Shown: positions 37,808 through 46,302, numbered from the stretch's first letter. The stretch: 48,430 nucleotides of DNA from Pseudomonas sp. PB101 (GCF_009764265.1 NZ_RWIR01000066.1:1-48430), one strand, 5' to 3'. Notes: generated from the sequence alone by a model not told the origin. Translations and numbers: made by a program.

Positions 37808-39017
37808 GCCTGGCAAGACCGGCAGCCTGATGCCGGTCGAGCAGGCGCTGGCGCGCTTGCTGGAAATGGCCGAGGCCTCAAGGATTGTCGAGCGTGAACG
37901 CTTGCCGTTGGCGCAGGTACAGGGGCGTGTACTGGCTGAAGATCTGCTGTCGACCCTTGACCTGCCGCCCTGGCCCAACAGTGCCATGGACGGTTATGCC
38001 TTGCGCATGGCGGACTGGACGGGAGAGCCGTTGGCGGTCAGCCAGAAGGTGTTTGCCGGCCAGGCCCCCGATCCGTTGCAGCCAGGCACCTGTGCGCGCA
38101 TTTTCACCGGGGCACCTGTGCCCGCCGGTGCCGATTGTGTCGAGATGCAGGAGAACGCCGAGGTTCAGGTCGATGAGCGAGTGCGTTTCACCCAAGCCCT
38201 GGCCCAAGGCCAGAACATTCGCCCGCAAGGCCAGGAAGCCACCGTCGGCGAATTGATTCTGCCAGCGGGTACGCGGCTGGGGCCGATCGAGCAAGGGCTG
38301 GCTGCCTCGCTGGGGTGCGCCGAGCTGGAAGTGGTTCGCAAGGTGCGAGTGGCGGTGCTGTCTACCGGCGACGAATTGATTGAGCCCGGGCAAACGCTGG
38401 GGCCAGGACAGATCTACAACAGCAACCGGGTGTTGTTGTGTAGCTGGTTGCAGCGTTTGGGGTGTGAGGTCGTCGACGCGGGCATTCTGCCGGACAATCT
38501 GCAAACCACCCGTTCCCGATTGGCTGAGTTGAAGGATGTCGATCTGATCCTCTCGACCGGCGGCGTATCGGTGGGAGAAGCCGATTTTCTCGGTATCGCC
38601 TTGCGCGAAGAGGGCGAGTTGACGCTGTGGAAGCTCGCCATCAAGCCTGGGAAACCGTTGACGTTCGGGCATTTTCGCGGGGTGCCGGTGATTGGCTTGC
38701 CGGGTAATCCGGCATCGACCCTCGTGACCTTTGCCTTGTTGACCAGGCCATATCTCCTGCGTCGTCAGGGTGTAAAAGAGGTTGAGCCACTGAAGGTGCA
38801 GCTGCCGGCAGGGTTTGACTGGCCGCAGCCTGGCAATCGGCGTGAGTATTTGCGTGGGCGGCTGGAGAACGGCAGGGCGACTATCTACAAAAACCAGAGT
38901 TCCGGCGTGCTGCGCAGCGCTGCCTGGGCTGATGGGCTGGTAGAAGTCCTGGAAGGTCGCACACTGGTTCAGGGCGACAGCGTTTTCTTCATTCCACTGA
39001 GCGAAGTCCTGAGCTGA
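37791..39017 (+). CDS. moeA: Molybdopterin molybdenumtransferase MoeA
   Basis: A 408-aa enzyme that inserts molybdate into adenylated molybdopterin. The family motifs are present: PWPNSAMDGYALR, FTGAPVPAGADCVEMQE, ILSTGDELIEPG-like VAVLSTGDELIEPGQ, LILSTGGVSVGEADF and GLPGNPASTLVTF. The GTG at 37791 lies inside moaB; an ATG at 37830 (MPVEQALARLL) is a reasonable alternative that would avoid the overlap. A hairpin lies just after the stop. Confidence 0.94.
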   Translation: MNPVGKPGKTGSLMPVEQALARLLEMAEASRIVERERLPLAQVQGRVLAEDLLSTLDLPPWPNSAMDGYALRMADWTGEPLAVSQKVFAGQAPDPLQPGTCARIFTGAPVPAGADCVEMQENAEVQVDERVRFTQALAQGQNIRPQGQEATVGELILPAGTRLGPIEQGLAASLGCAELEVVRKVRVAVLSTGDELIEPGQTLGPGQIYNSNRVLLCSWLQRLGCEVVDAGILPDNLQTTRSRLAELKDVDLILSTGGVSVGEADFLGIALREEGELTLWKLAIKPGKPLTFGHFRGVPVIGLPGNPASTLVTFALLTRPYLLRRQGVKEVEPLKVQLPAGFDWPQPGNRREYLRGRLENGRATIYKNQSSGVLRSAAWADGLVEVLEGRTLVQGDSVFFIPLSEVLS

Positions 39018-39038
39018 AATTGCAGCGCCTTTGTTACA

Positions 39039-39066
39039 TGAAACCCGGTCGATTGACCGGGTTTCA
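39039..39066. terminator. 12-bp hairpin between convergent genes
   Basis: TGAAACCCGGTC (39039-39050) pairs fully with GACCGGGTTTCA (39055-39066) around the loop GATT. There is only a short T stretch on either strand, so it may terminate moeA and the convergent small gene with moderate efficiency. Confidence 0.7.
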
Positions 39067-39079
39067 GGTTGATGGCCAT

Positions 39080-39334
39080 TCAACTCGCCAGAAGCAATGA
39101 AACGACCTGTTCGAAGCGGCTATTGGCGATCCAGCCAAGGAGGCCGAGGATTACGATCGTTCCGCATGCCGAGTAGGCAAGCCTGTGCTTGATGGAATTG
39201 AGGTCAGCGCGGATTTCGTCCATGTCCCTGCGTATGTGCTTGAGGTGTGTTTCCAGCTCGGTGACGCGCGGTTCCATATCAATTTCTCCCGTGGCCTTTG
39301 TGCTGGCCGCTGATCCGAGGTCTTGGCTTTGCAT
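39080..39334 (-). CDS. Small single-pass membrane protein with coiled coil
   Basis: An 84-aa protein. Residues 20-50 (MEPRVTELETHLKHIRRD then MDEIRADLNSIKHRL) form a clear heptad coiled coil, followed by one hydrophobic helix (about 54-72, GTIVILGLLGWIA) and a short tail. This arrangement occurs in many uncharacterised proteins that assemble at the membrane. The ATG at 39334 is 9 bases after AAGGA; a shorter start at 39277 is possible. Function unknown. Confidence 0.75.
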   Translation of the reverse strand: MQSQDLGSAASTKATGEIDMEPRVTELETHLKHIRRDMDEIRADLNSIKHRLAYSACGTIVILGLLGWIANSRFEQVVSLLLAS

Positions 39335-39545
39335 GGCACGTCCTTGTGGTGTCCTGCTGTGGCCCCCAAAAGTCTCCCAATTCGGATTTCCGGTCAATTG
39401 AGCCGATTCCTCATGTTTTGTAAGAAAAATCCTGTTGTGTAGCGATCAAGACTGTCCGAATGGAAATAATTCGGTTGTCTGCGACTTTTAACCGAGCCTT
39501 TGCGGTCAACATCTCCCAGATGGCATCCAAACCGGGAGTGAACTG

Positions 39546-40463
39546 ATGGGCGATCGCAAGGCATTGTTGATTCTGCACGGCAAACAGGCACTCAACGAGG
39601 CGGTTCGCGCCGCTGTCGAAAGCCGGCGTGAGCAAGGTTGGGAGCTGGCTGTTCGATTGACCTGGGAAGCTGGCGATGCGCAGAGACTGGTGGGCGAAGC
39701 GTTGGCGGCAGGGTATCGACACATCATTGCCGGTGGCGGCGATGGCACTTTGCGCGATATTGCCGAAGCCATGGCGGAGCATCCGAAAACGGCCAGCCTG
39801 GTTTTGATGCCGCTGGGAACCGCCAACGATTTTGCGCGTGCGGCGGGCGTGCCGCTGGAGCCCGATCAGGCGCTGGCGCTGCTGGATGTGGTGCCGACTG
39901 CCATTGATCTGGGCGAGGTCGACGGGCAGGTATTCCTGAACATGGCGACCGGTGGGTTTGGCAGCCATGTCACAGCGAACACCCCGGAGGATCTGAAGAA
40001 AATCCTCGGCGGCGCGGCGTACCTGTTTACCGGCCTGTCACGCTTCAATGAGCTGCATACCGCCTACGGTGAATTGCAGGGACCGGGTTTTCAATGGCGC
40101 GGCGATCTGCTGGCGCTGGGCATCGGCAATGGCCGGCAGGCAGGTGGTGGACGGGCGTTGTGCCCGCAGGCGCTGGTAGACGACGGTTTGCTGGATATCA
40201 GTATCTTGCCGGCACCGCAGGAGGTGGTCGCTACATTGAAAAACCTGCTGACCGAAGGCTTTGGCATCGACAGCATGTTTGTCCGCGCGCGCCTGCCCTG
40301 GGTCGAGATCAAGGTCTCGGAAGGGCTCTATATCAACCTGGATGGTGAGCCTCTTGAAGGGGACAACCTGCGTTTCGCGGTTCGCCCGGCGGCGTTGCTC
40401 GTGCATATGCCCGAAAAATCACCGCTACTGCGGGCCAGTGAAGTACCTAGTCATCAAGGCTGA
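39546..40463 (+). CDS. yegS: Lipid kinase YegS (diacylglycerol kinase family)
   Basis: A 305-aa soluble lipid kinase. The catalytic-domain nucleotide motif is IIAGGGDGTLRDIAEA (about 59-74), followed by LPLGTANDFARAAGV and the second-domain segments FLNMATGGFGS and LLALGIGNGRQAGGG. The E. coli protein phosphorylates phosphatidylglycerol in vitro; the natural role is unclear. Its end overlaps the convergent response regulator gene by 17 bases. Confidence 0.92.
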   Translation: MGDRKALLILHGKQALNEAVRAAVESRREQGWELAVRLTWEAGDAQRLVGEALAAGYRHIIAGGGDGTLRDIAEAMAEHPKTASLVLMPLGTANDFARAAGVPLEPDQALALLDVVPTAIDLGEVDGQVFLNMATGGFGSHVTANTPEDLKKILGGAAYLFTGLSRFNELHTAYGELQGPGFQWRGDLLALGIGNGRQAGGGRALCPQALVDDGLLDISILPAPQEVVATLKNLLTEGFGIDSMFVRARLPWVEIKVSEGLYINLDGEPLEGDNLRFAVRPAALLVHMPEKSPLLRASEVPSHQG

Positions 40464-41106
40464 TGATTTGTTCACGCACGGCAAACAGCACCAGGCCGGC
40501 CACATCGTAGATCTGCAAACGCTTCATGATCTGCGAACGGTGGGTTTCGACGGTCTTCACGCTCAGCCCCAGGCCGTTGGCGATCTCTCGGGTGGATTTG
40601 CCGCGCACGATCAACCGCAGGATTTCCAGCTGACGTGCCGTCAGGTTGTGCGAGTCGGCAGGGTCGGGTTGGTGCTTCTGGTTGCGGGTCAGCGCCTGAG
40701 TGATCACCGTGTGGGCAATGGCCGGGCTCAGATAGCGCTCGTTGTTGCGCAAGGCGTCCAGCGCATGCTCGAGTTCGGTCGCCGTGGTGTCCTTGAGCAG
40801 GTAGCCGTGGGCGCCGGATTCCAGGGCCTGCATGATCAGGGTCGGGTCGGTGTGCATCGACAGGATCAGGACCTTGCTCTGCGGGCGCACCCGCTTGAGC
40901 TGCTGCAAGGCTTCGAGGCCGCCGGTGTGGCGCATCGAAATATCCAGCAGAATAATATCCGGGGACAGATGCGCGACCATTTCGAGCAACTGCGAGCCGT
41001 CACTGGCCTCACCGATGACGGCATAGCCGGGCAGGTCCATCACCAGGGCGCGCACGCCAGCCCTGATCAGCGAGTGGTCATCCACCAGTAGTAAATTACA
41101 AGTCAA
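40447..41106 (-). CDS. NarL/FixJ-family response regulator
   Basis: A 219-aa regulator. The receiver has the acidic pair VDDHSLIR, phospho-acceptor Asp55 in IILLDISMRHTGG, and the DNA-binding part LTARQLEILRLIVRGKSTRE then IANGLGLSVKTVETH. The only start consistent with a full receiver is TTG at 41106, which overlaps the TGA of the sensor kinase (TTGA), a sign of strong coupling. It is paired with the NarX-like kinase at 41103. Target genes are unknown. Confidence 0.9.
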   Translation of the reverse strand: MTCNLLLVDDHSLIRAGVRALVMDLPGYAVIGEASDGSQLLEMVAHLSPDIILLDISMRHTGGLEALQQLKRVRPQSKVLILSMHTDPTLIMQALESGAHGYLLKDTTATELEHALDALRNNERYLSPAIAHTVITQALTRNQKHQPDPADSHNLTARQLEILRLIVRGKSTREIANGLGLSVKTVETHRSQIMKRLQIYDVAGLVLFAVREQIISLDD

Positions 41107-41996
41107 TGCATAACCTTATTCGAACTGGCCCGTTCGAGTGCACGGGGCGCCCAGGGAAATAGAGCTTCGATTTGAGTGCCTTTGCCCGGCTCGCTGGTCA
41201 CGGTCAGCGTGCCGCCCAGTTGGTCGATCCGTTCCGACATCCCGGCCATGCCACGTTGCCCTTCGCGCCCTGGGTCGGTTGCCGGCGCGAAACCCTGGCC
41301 ATCATCGCGGATCTGCAACTGCAGGCCTTGGGGCAGGCGCTGCAGGCATACCAGCAGGTTCTTGGCCTGGGCATGGCGCAGGATGTTGGTGACCGCTTCC
41401 TGGGTGATGCGGAAAGCGGCCACGGCCATTTCCTCCGGTATGCCGGTCAGGCGCTGCTGGCATTCCAGGCTCCAGTTCACCGGGGTGTTGGCCAGGGTCT
41501 TGAGCAAGTGCGCGCGCAGACTGGCTTCCAGCCCGAGGCTGGTCAACTGCCGGGGATTGAGAATGGCGGAGACGTCACGCACTTTGGCCAGGGTTTCCTC
41601 CAGCGTGTCGCACAGGACCGAGCATTGCCCGTGGAGTTCTTCGGGCATCCGGCGCTTGAGCCAGTCGCTTTGCAGCTTTGCGGCGGTCAGTAATTGGCCG
41701 ATGTCATCATGCAGTTCGCGGCTCAACCGGTGACGTTCGTTTTCCTGCACCTGCAGCAGCCGGTCGGCCAGTTCCTGAGGCTGGAACTTGATGGATTTGC
41801 GCGAGAGGCGGTACTGCACGGCAACGCTGCTCAGGGCGGCAATGTCGAGCAGCAGCAATGGCAGGGGCAAAGGGATGGACAAGCCATAGACCAGCAAACT
41901 GCCAAGCGTCGAGAAGGTGCATAGCAACAGCGTGAATGTGCGTGCATTTTCTCGGGAAGGTGGCCACGTGGCGATTGACTTGAGGCTGGCGTGCAT
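41103..41996 (-). CDS. NarX/LiaS-like sensor histidine kinase (HisKA_3)
   Basis: A 297-aa membrane kinase with two membrane helices close together (about 21-40 and 45-62), so almost no periplasmic sensor. His96 lies in RHRLSRELHDDIGQLLTAAK, the HisKA_3 motif, and the ATPase has TQEAVTNILRHAQA and DDGQGFAPA with the final GMAGMSERIDQLGG. The ATG at 41996 (MHASLKSIATW) is preferred; a TTG at 42086 has no ribosome site. The paired response regulator overlaps its stop. The signal may be intramembrane or through a partner. Confidence 0.88.
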   Translation of the reverse strand: MHASLKSIATWPPSRENARTFTLLLCTFSTLGSLLVYGLSIPLPLPLLLLDIAALSSVAVQYRLSRKSIKFQPQELADRLLQVQENERHRLSRELHDDIGQLLTAAKLQSDWLKRRMPEELHGQCSVLCDTLEETLAKVRDVSAILNPRQLTSLGLEASLRAHLLKTLANTPVNWSLECQQRLTGIPEEMAVAAFRITQEAVTNILRHAQAKNLLVCLQRLPQGLQLQIRDDGQGFAPATDPGREGQRGMAGMSERIDQLGGTLTVTSEPGKGTQIEALFPWAPRALERASSNKVMH

Positions 41997-42462
41997 AGCG
42001 GATGGAGCCAATGGATGTTCGCTGCGGGCTGACCGGTCATGCTGGCTGACAGGCCCCTGTTTTTTTATGTGGAGCGTCGACTTCAACGGAATGTACTTTT
42101 AAATGGAGAGTTCGCCCCGAACGGGAGCGAGCTGTGTCCGGCTGCAACCACACTGCCATTAATTGGCGCCAACTAACAGGCGGCATAGTAGCACTTAAGA
42201 TACCGTTGGTCGCGTCTGTATACATGTCCGGGAAGTCAGGAATTCAGCCGTTTGGACGATGGTTCCATAATGCAGCAAGTTGGCAGAATGCCGAGGTCAG
42301 GCAATGCCCTTGTCTATACGGTCGTGAACTAGTCGATGAGTAAAAGTGGTTGTTGAAAGATGTCGCTTATAGCTATGAGATATTCATTTGCGACATGTGC
42401 GCACTTAAGTAACAGTGCGGGATTGATAACCCAGTCACGCCAGACGGCAGAGTTGGGTCAGT
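41997..42462. other. Gene-free gap of about 470 bases
   Basis: It separates the sensor kinase start from the end of the HPt-like gene. Base composition is more mixed than in the flanking genes. Visible small dyads are GTTCG/CGAAC (42110-42122), the palindrome TTGGCGCCAA (42163-42172) and TGTGCGCAC near 42398. No reading frame with a ribosome site and no intrinsic terminator was seen. It should hold the kinase-operon promoter. Confidence 0.5.
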
Positions 42463-42933
42463 TCACGCCTGACGTTCCGAATAGGACACGAGGGTAAACG
42501 GCCTGGCGTTGACCGGTGGCTGGAACCGGCTTTGTCCGACCTGAAAGGCGAAGGCTTCGATAAGGGTGGCCTGTTCGCTGTCGTCGAGGCTGAGTTGTCC
42601 GGTGGTCTGGTCGATGAGTTCGAGTTGCCAGGCAATCAGGGTCAGACAGTCTTTCAGTGCGCTCAACGCCTCGTCGTGCAGGCTCATGGTGTTCTGTGCG
42701 TGGTTCAGCAGGCCATGTATATGCAGGGAAAATTCCGACACGGCGGCCAATGCCAGGGCATCGGCCTTGTTGGCCAGCTTGAGCAGCGTACTGAGCATGC
42801 AGTCGATGGCGTCCTTGTCATTGCTGATCAGCTGAAGATGACTCAGGCATTCCTCGGTTTTAGCCAGGAGTGTTTCAGCCTCGACGAGAAACTCCGGGAG
42901 CCGCAGGGCCCACTCTTTACGGTCGTTCGGCAT
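42463..42933 (-). CDS. HPt-like helical protein lacking the phospho-histidine
   Basis: A 156-aa, all-helical cytoplasmic protein. The central part (about 47-80, TLLKLANKADALALAAVSEF) has the shape of an HPt core helix, but where HPt proteins have His-x-x-Lys-Gly this one has no histidine or glycine, so it is likely a degenerate HPt or a CheA-P1-like scaffold. The ATG at 42933 has GGAG about 8 bases upstream. It is divergent from cheV across 468 bases. A role beside chemotaxis signalling is inferred from this neighbour and the fold guess. Confidence 0.6.
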   Translation of the reverse strand: MPNDRKEWALRLPEFLVEAETLLAKTEECLSHLQLISNDKDAIDCMLSTLLKLANKADALALAAVSEFSLHIHGLLNHAQNTMSLHDEALSALKDCLTLIAWQLELIDQTTGQLSLDDSEQATLIEAFAFQVGQSRFQPPVNARPFTLVSYSERQA

Positions 42934-43122
42934 ACTTATCTCCACAACGTCATGGCAAATGAGGGGATATCGTGTGTGTCGACGAGGGCGGTCGGGACCC
43001 CGGCATTGCCGAGTCGTCGGGTGAACGGGCTGCGACTGGCCCACAGGCAGGCTGGGGAACACGAGAGGGTGGTTGGCCACTTACTTGCGATCGCACACAA
43101 AAGCCTGACTCCGTTCATGCAA

Positions 43123-43138
43123 TGAGAATGGCGTCACA
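43123..43138 (+). promoter_or_regulatory. Candidate Vfr/CRP site
   Basis: TGAGA-ATGGCG-TCACA (43123-43138), flanked by AA and TT, differs from the TGTGA-N6-TCACA consensus at one position. It lies about 280 bases before cheV and 190 before the HPt-like gene. Vfr controls motility genes in pseudomonads, which makes the match worth testing. It is a pattern match only. Confidence 0.4.
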
Positions 43139-43151
43139 TTAATGGCTATTG

Positions 43152-43180
43152 GATATTGCGAATATCAGGTTGCACCTGAT
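43152..43180. promoter_or_regulatory. Two overlapping perfect dyads
   Basis: GATATT-GCG-AATATC (43152-43166) and ATCAGGT-TGC-ACCTGAT (43164-43180) share three bases, both with 3-base centres. Such paired operators are typical of dimeric regulators. No binding protein can be named. Further inverted repeats, TGATGT/ACATCA (43285-43303) and AATGCC/GGCATT (43303-43321), follow toward cheV. Confidence 0.45.
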
Positions 43181-43331
43181 TGTTGATAGGGGAATCCCTT
43201 ACATAGCGGAACCTTTCACGAAAACCGGGGTCGCGAGGCGTTGAAGTGCGGCGCATTAGATGTAACTGCAGCGTCAGTTAAGCATGATGTTAATGTGACA
43301 TCAATGCCTGCGCGTGGCATTTTAGCGAGGG

Positions 43332-43358
43332 TCAAGCTTCGGCAAAGACAGCCGATAA
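43332..43358 (+). promoter_or_regulatory. Sigma-28 (FliA) promoter of cheV
   Basis: TCAAGCTT (43332-43339), 11 bases, GCCGATAA (43351-43358). The -10 is identical to the FliA consensus, the spacing is exact, and the -35 matches TAAAGTTT at 6 of 8 positions. It lies 43 bases before the cheV start, so cheV should be in the late flagellar regulon. Confidence 0.85.
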
Positions 43359-43401
43359 CCTTCTTCAAGTGGATTCATCCGAACAAGACCAGGAGTCATT
43401 G

Positions 43402-44337
43402 ATGGCCGGCATTCTCGACACGGTAGACCAACGCACGCAACTGGTGGGTGAGAATCGCCTGGAAATTCTCATGTTCCGCCTCGCCGGACGACAACTGTTC
43501 GCGATCAACGTCTTTAAAGTACAGGAAGTCTTGCAGCTGCCAAAGTTGACGCTGATGCCGCAGCGCCATCCTTTCGTGTGCGGCGTGGTCAACCTGCGTG
43601 GTCAGACCCTGCCGGTGATCGACCTGTCCCAGGCCATCGGCATGCGTCCCTTGGTGCCGGGGCCTGGCAGCACGATCATCGTCACCGAATACAACCGTTC
43701 GGTGCAGGCCTTCCTGGTCGGTGGCGTGGACCGGATCGTCAACATGAACTGGGAAGCCATCCTGCCGCCGCCGACCAGCGCCGGCCGCCAGCACTACCTG
43801 ACGGCCATCAGCAAAGTCGATGATCAACTGGTGGAAATCATCGACGTCGAAAAGGTCCTGGCCGAAATCGTCCCGTACAACGCCAAGGTCTCTCGCGAGA
43901 AACTTGAAGATCCGGTACTGGAACGCGCCCGTGGCCGTGAAGTGCTGTTGGTGGATGACTCCAACGTCGCCCTGGCGCAGTTGCGCGATACCCTGGGACA
44001 GCTGGGCGTGAAGATGCACATCGCCAGCGACGGGTTGAAGGCCCTGAACATGCTCAAGGCCTGGGCCGACACCGGCGTGGACATGACCGAAAAGCTGCTG
44101 ATGGTCTTCACCGATGCGGAAATGCCGGAAATGGATGGCTATCGCCTGACCACCGAGATCCGCAACGACCCGCGCCTGCGTGGCTTGTACGTGGTGCTGC
44201 ACACGTCTTTGTCCGGCAGCTTCAACGACTCGATGGTGAAAAAGGTCGGCTGCGACAATTTCCTCTCCAAGTTCCAGCCGGACAAACTCGTCGACGTGGT
44301 CCGTCAGCGCCTGATGCTGGACGAAGTACCGGCCTGA
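43402..44337 (+). CDS. cheV: Chemotaxis coupling protein CheV
   Basis: A 311-aa protein joining a CheW-like coupling domain (about 15-165, FRLAGRQLFAINVFKVQEVL, GVVNLRGQTLPVIDL) to a receiver (about 180-311). The phospho-acceptor is Asp238 in MVFTDAEMPEMDGYRL, with DDSNVAL at the start of the domain and the Lys in FLSKF. CheV links receptors to CheA and adapts the response. The ATG at 43402 has AGGAG 6 bases upstream. A consensus FliA promoter precedes it. A REP pair lies downstream. Confidence 0.95.
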   Translation: MAGILDTVDQRTQLVGENRLEILMFRLAGRQLFAINVFKVQEVLQLPKLTLMPQRHPFVCGVVNLRGQTLPVIDLSQAIGMRPLVPGPGSTIIVTEYNRSVQAFLVGGVDRIVNMNWEAILPPPTSAGRQHYLTAISKVDDQLVEIIDVEKVLAEIVPYNAKVSREKLEDPVLERARGREVLLVDDSNVALAQLRDTLGQLGVKMHIASDGLKALNMLKAWADTGVDMTEKLLMVFTDAEMPEMDGYRLTTEIRNDPRLRGLYVVLHTSLSGSFNDSMVKKVGCDNFLSKFQPDKLVDVVRQRLMLDEVPA

Positions 44338-44352
44338 TCAAGATACGGTCAT

Positions 44353-44444
44353 TGTGGGAGCGAGCTTGCTCGCGATGGCGATATTGCATTCAGCATCAAT
44401 GTTGACTGTCCTACCGCAATCGCGAGCGAGCTCGCTCCCACAGG
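44353..44444. repeat. Paired inverted REP element
   Basis: TGTGGGAGCGAGCTTGCTCG to 44379 and the inverse GCAATCGCGAGCGAGCTCGC continuing to 44444. The arms differ in the core (GAGCTTGCTC against GAGCGAGCTC), so the second arm has drifted. It lies between cheV and the MOSC gene. Confidence 0.87.
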
Positions 44445-44514
44445 GTGCTCGTCAGCCTTTGATTCGGCCTTCAAGCTCGTATAGGGTGGCGTTTTGCTAA
44501 CCAGGGAGCTGGCC

Positions 44515-45321
44515 ATGTTGCGTCTGAGCGCGTTGTATCGTTATCCGTTGAAGTCCGCCAGGGGTGAGGCCCTGCAACAGATCGGTCTCGATAAACTCGG
44601 GCTGGACGGCGATCGCCGCTGGATGCTGGTGGATGAGGCCAGCGGTCGCTTCCTGACCCAGCGTGCGGTGGCGCAGATGAGCCAGTTGTCGGCGTTATGG
44701 AATGCCGCAGGCGGCTTGACCCTCAGTGCAGCCGGCCATTCGCCGATCGACATCGCTTTGCCCGGCAGTGATGCAGAGCTGCGTGGCGTGACCATCTGGC
44801 GCGACACCTTGCGAGTCCCCGATGCAGGCGATGAAGCAGGGGCTTGGGTCAGCCGGTTCATTGGCAAGCCGACACGCCTGGTGCAAGTGCCGCTGGATCG
44901 GGCGCGGATGACCGAGGCCGGGTTCGGCAAGGACGACGATCAGGTGGCATTCGCCGATGGTTATCCGCTGCTGCTGATTGGCCAGGCCTCCCTCGAGGAC
45001 TTGTCGCAACGGGTCGGGCGCCCATTGGAGATGCTGCGCTTTCGGCCAAACCTGGTGATCGAAGGCAGTGAAGCCTTCGCCGAGGACGGCTGGAAGCGTG
45101 TCCGTATCGGCGAAGTCGAGTTCCGCGTGGTCAAGTCCTGTTCACGTTGCATCCTGACCACTATCGATCCGCAGACCGGGGAGCGCAGCGACGACCGCGA
45201 GCCCTTGGCAACCTTGCAGAAATACCGTTCGCAAGCCGACGGCGCAATGTTCGGCCAGAACCTGGTCAACGACGGCAACGGTCGACTCGAAGTCGGCATG
45301 CCGGTGGAGATCCTCGAGTAA
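44515..45321 (+). CDS. MOSC domain-containing protein (YcbX-like)
   Basis: A 268-aa protein with an MOSC N-terminal beta-barrel (LRLSALYRYPLKSARGEAL) and a MOSC domain with the conserved cysteine in VKSCSRCILTTIDPQTGERS. MOSC proteins bind molybdenum cofactor and reduce N-hydroxylated bases (E. coli YcbX). Unlike YcbX (about 370 aa), it ends without a ferredoxin domain, so an external reductase would be needed. The ATG at 44515 follows an AGGGAG site. Its need for molybdenum cofactor fits the moaB-moeA-mobA genes 6 kb away. Confidence 0.88.
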   Translation: MLRLSALYRYPLKSARGEALQQIGLDKLGLDGDRRWMLVDEASGRFLTQRAVAQMSQLSALWNAAGGLTLSAAGHSPIDIALPGSDAELRGVTIWRDTLRVPDAGDEAGAWVSRFIGKPTRLVQVPLDRARMTEAGFGKDDDQVAFADGYPLLLIGQASLEDLSQRVGRPLEMLRFRPNLVIEGSEAFAEDGWKRVRIGEVEFRVVKSCSRCILTTIDPQTGERSDDREPLATLQKYRSQADGAMFGQNLVNDGNGRLEVGMPVEILE

Positions 45322-45334
45322 TTTTGCGCAGAAC

Positions 45335-45370
45335 AAAAAATGCCCGTTTCTGACAACACGGGCATTTTTT
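45335..45370. terminator. Bidirectional intrinsic terminator
   Basis: AAAAAATGCCCG (45335-45346) pairs with CGGGCATTTTTT (45359-45370), with a T run on each strand. It ends the MOSC gene and the convergent ppnP gene. Confidence 0.93.
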
Positions 45371-45405
45371 ATTGAAGCGACTTTTTTGGAAGAGGCCGCG
45401 CAGGT

Positions 45406-45690
45406 TTAGCCGCGGTATTCGCACAGGTAAGCGGTGTCGACGGCGACTTTCAGCTGGAACTTGCTGTTGGCCGGTACGTTGAACTGGCTGCCGGCGGCGA
45501 AGGTTTCCCAGTCGCTGCTGTCCGGCAGTTTGACGGTCAGTGCACCGCTGACCACGTGCATGATTTCACGCTGGCTGGTGCCGAATTCGTATTCGCCCGG
45601 TGCCATGACGCCGATGGTCGCTGGACCTTCTGCGGTGCCAAAGGCGATCGACTTGACGGTGCCGTCGAAGTACTCGTTGACTTTAAACAT
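45406..45690 (-). CDS. ppnP: Pyrimidine/purine nucleoside phosphorylase PpnP
   Basis: A 94-aa cupin-fold enzyme (DUF1255) that phosphorolyses nucleosides of several bases. The family blocks FKVNEYFDGTVKSIAF, GVMAPGEYEFGTSQREIMHV and the C-terminal FQLKVAVDTAYLCEY are intact. The ATG at 45690 (MFKVNEYF) is the family start; upstream in-frame codons would add a non-conserved extension. Cytoplasmic, monocistronic, with a shared terminator downstream. Confidence 0.95.
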   Translation of the reverse strand: MFKVNEYFDGTVKSIAFGTAEGPATIGVMAPGEYEFGTSQREIMHVVSGALTVKLPDSSDWETFAAGSQFNVPANSKFQLKVAVDTAYLCEYRG

Positions 45691-45759
45691 GGGCGATTCC
45701 TCGAAAAGGGCTAAAAAGGGCCGGCCAGTATGCACAAGGCCCCGGGAGTCGTCACCTGT

Positions 45760-46302
45760 CTAAAGCGGAAGAACCAGTGGCAGCAGGCGTGCGGTATTGC
45801 GCGCATCCTCCAGTGCCCGGTGTTGCTGGCCGGTAAACTGCAGCCCGGCCAGTTGCAGCGCGCCGTTGAGCCCCAGCGGACGTTCCAGGCGTCGGGCCTT
45901 GGCAAAGCGCTGCTTGAGGTTCATGTGCGGCACGTTGGCCAGCACGCTGGCGAGTCCCAGGCGCTGCCATTCCTGAAGCAGTTGTTTGCGATCGTAATCG
46001 CCCCAACTGACCCAGCCTTCGAGACGCGTGTGGTGATGGCCAAGCCAGCGCTCAAACGCCGGCCAGACTTCGCCCAGCGGTTGCGCGGTATCGATGTTTG
46101 CCTGGGTGATGTGCGTCAGTTCGCGGCAAAACGGCGTCAGCAACGGACGCCGCACAGGGCGGACGAAGCGCTGGAAGTGATCCAGTTCGCGTCCCTTGCG
46201 GTCCACCAGAGCGGCGCCGATTTCAATGATTTCCATATCCGTTACGGGCCATCCCCCCTCATCGGTGGTGGCCTCCAGATCAATGACCAGCCAATGAGGC
46301 AT
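45760..46302 (-). CDS. DEDDh 3'-5' exonuclease (KapD/ERI-1-like)
   Basis: A 180-aa exonuclease with the DEDDh residues in order: Asp8 and Glu10 in VIDLEATTDEG, Asp102 or Asp104 in WGDYDRKQL, and His161/Asp166 in QQHRALEDARNTARLL. The sequence EIIEIGAALVD and HITQANID are typical of the ERI-1/KapD group, which trims RNA or DNA 3' ends. It starts at the ATG at 46302, 70 bases after the carboxylase stop on the same strand, so it may share that transcript. The target is unknown. Confidence 0.9.
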   Translation of the reverse strand: MPHWLVIDLEATTDEGGWPVTDMEIIEIGAALVDRKGRELDHFQRFVRPVRRPLLTPFCRELTHITQANIDTAQPLGEVWPAFERWLGHHHTRLEGWVSWGDYDRKQLLQEWQRLGLASVLANVPHMNLKQRFAKARRLERPLGLNGALQLAGLQFTGQQHRALEDARNTARLLPLVLPL

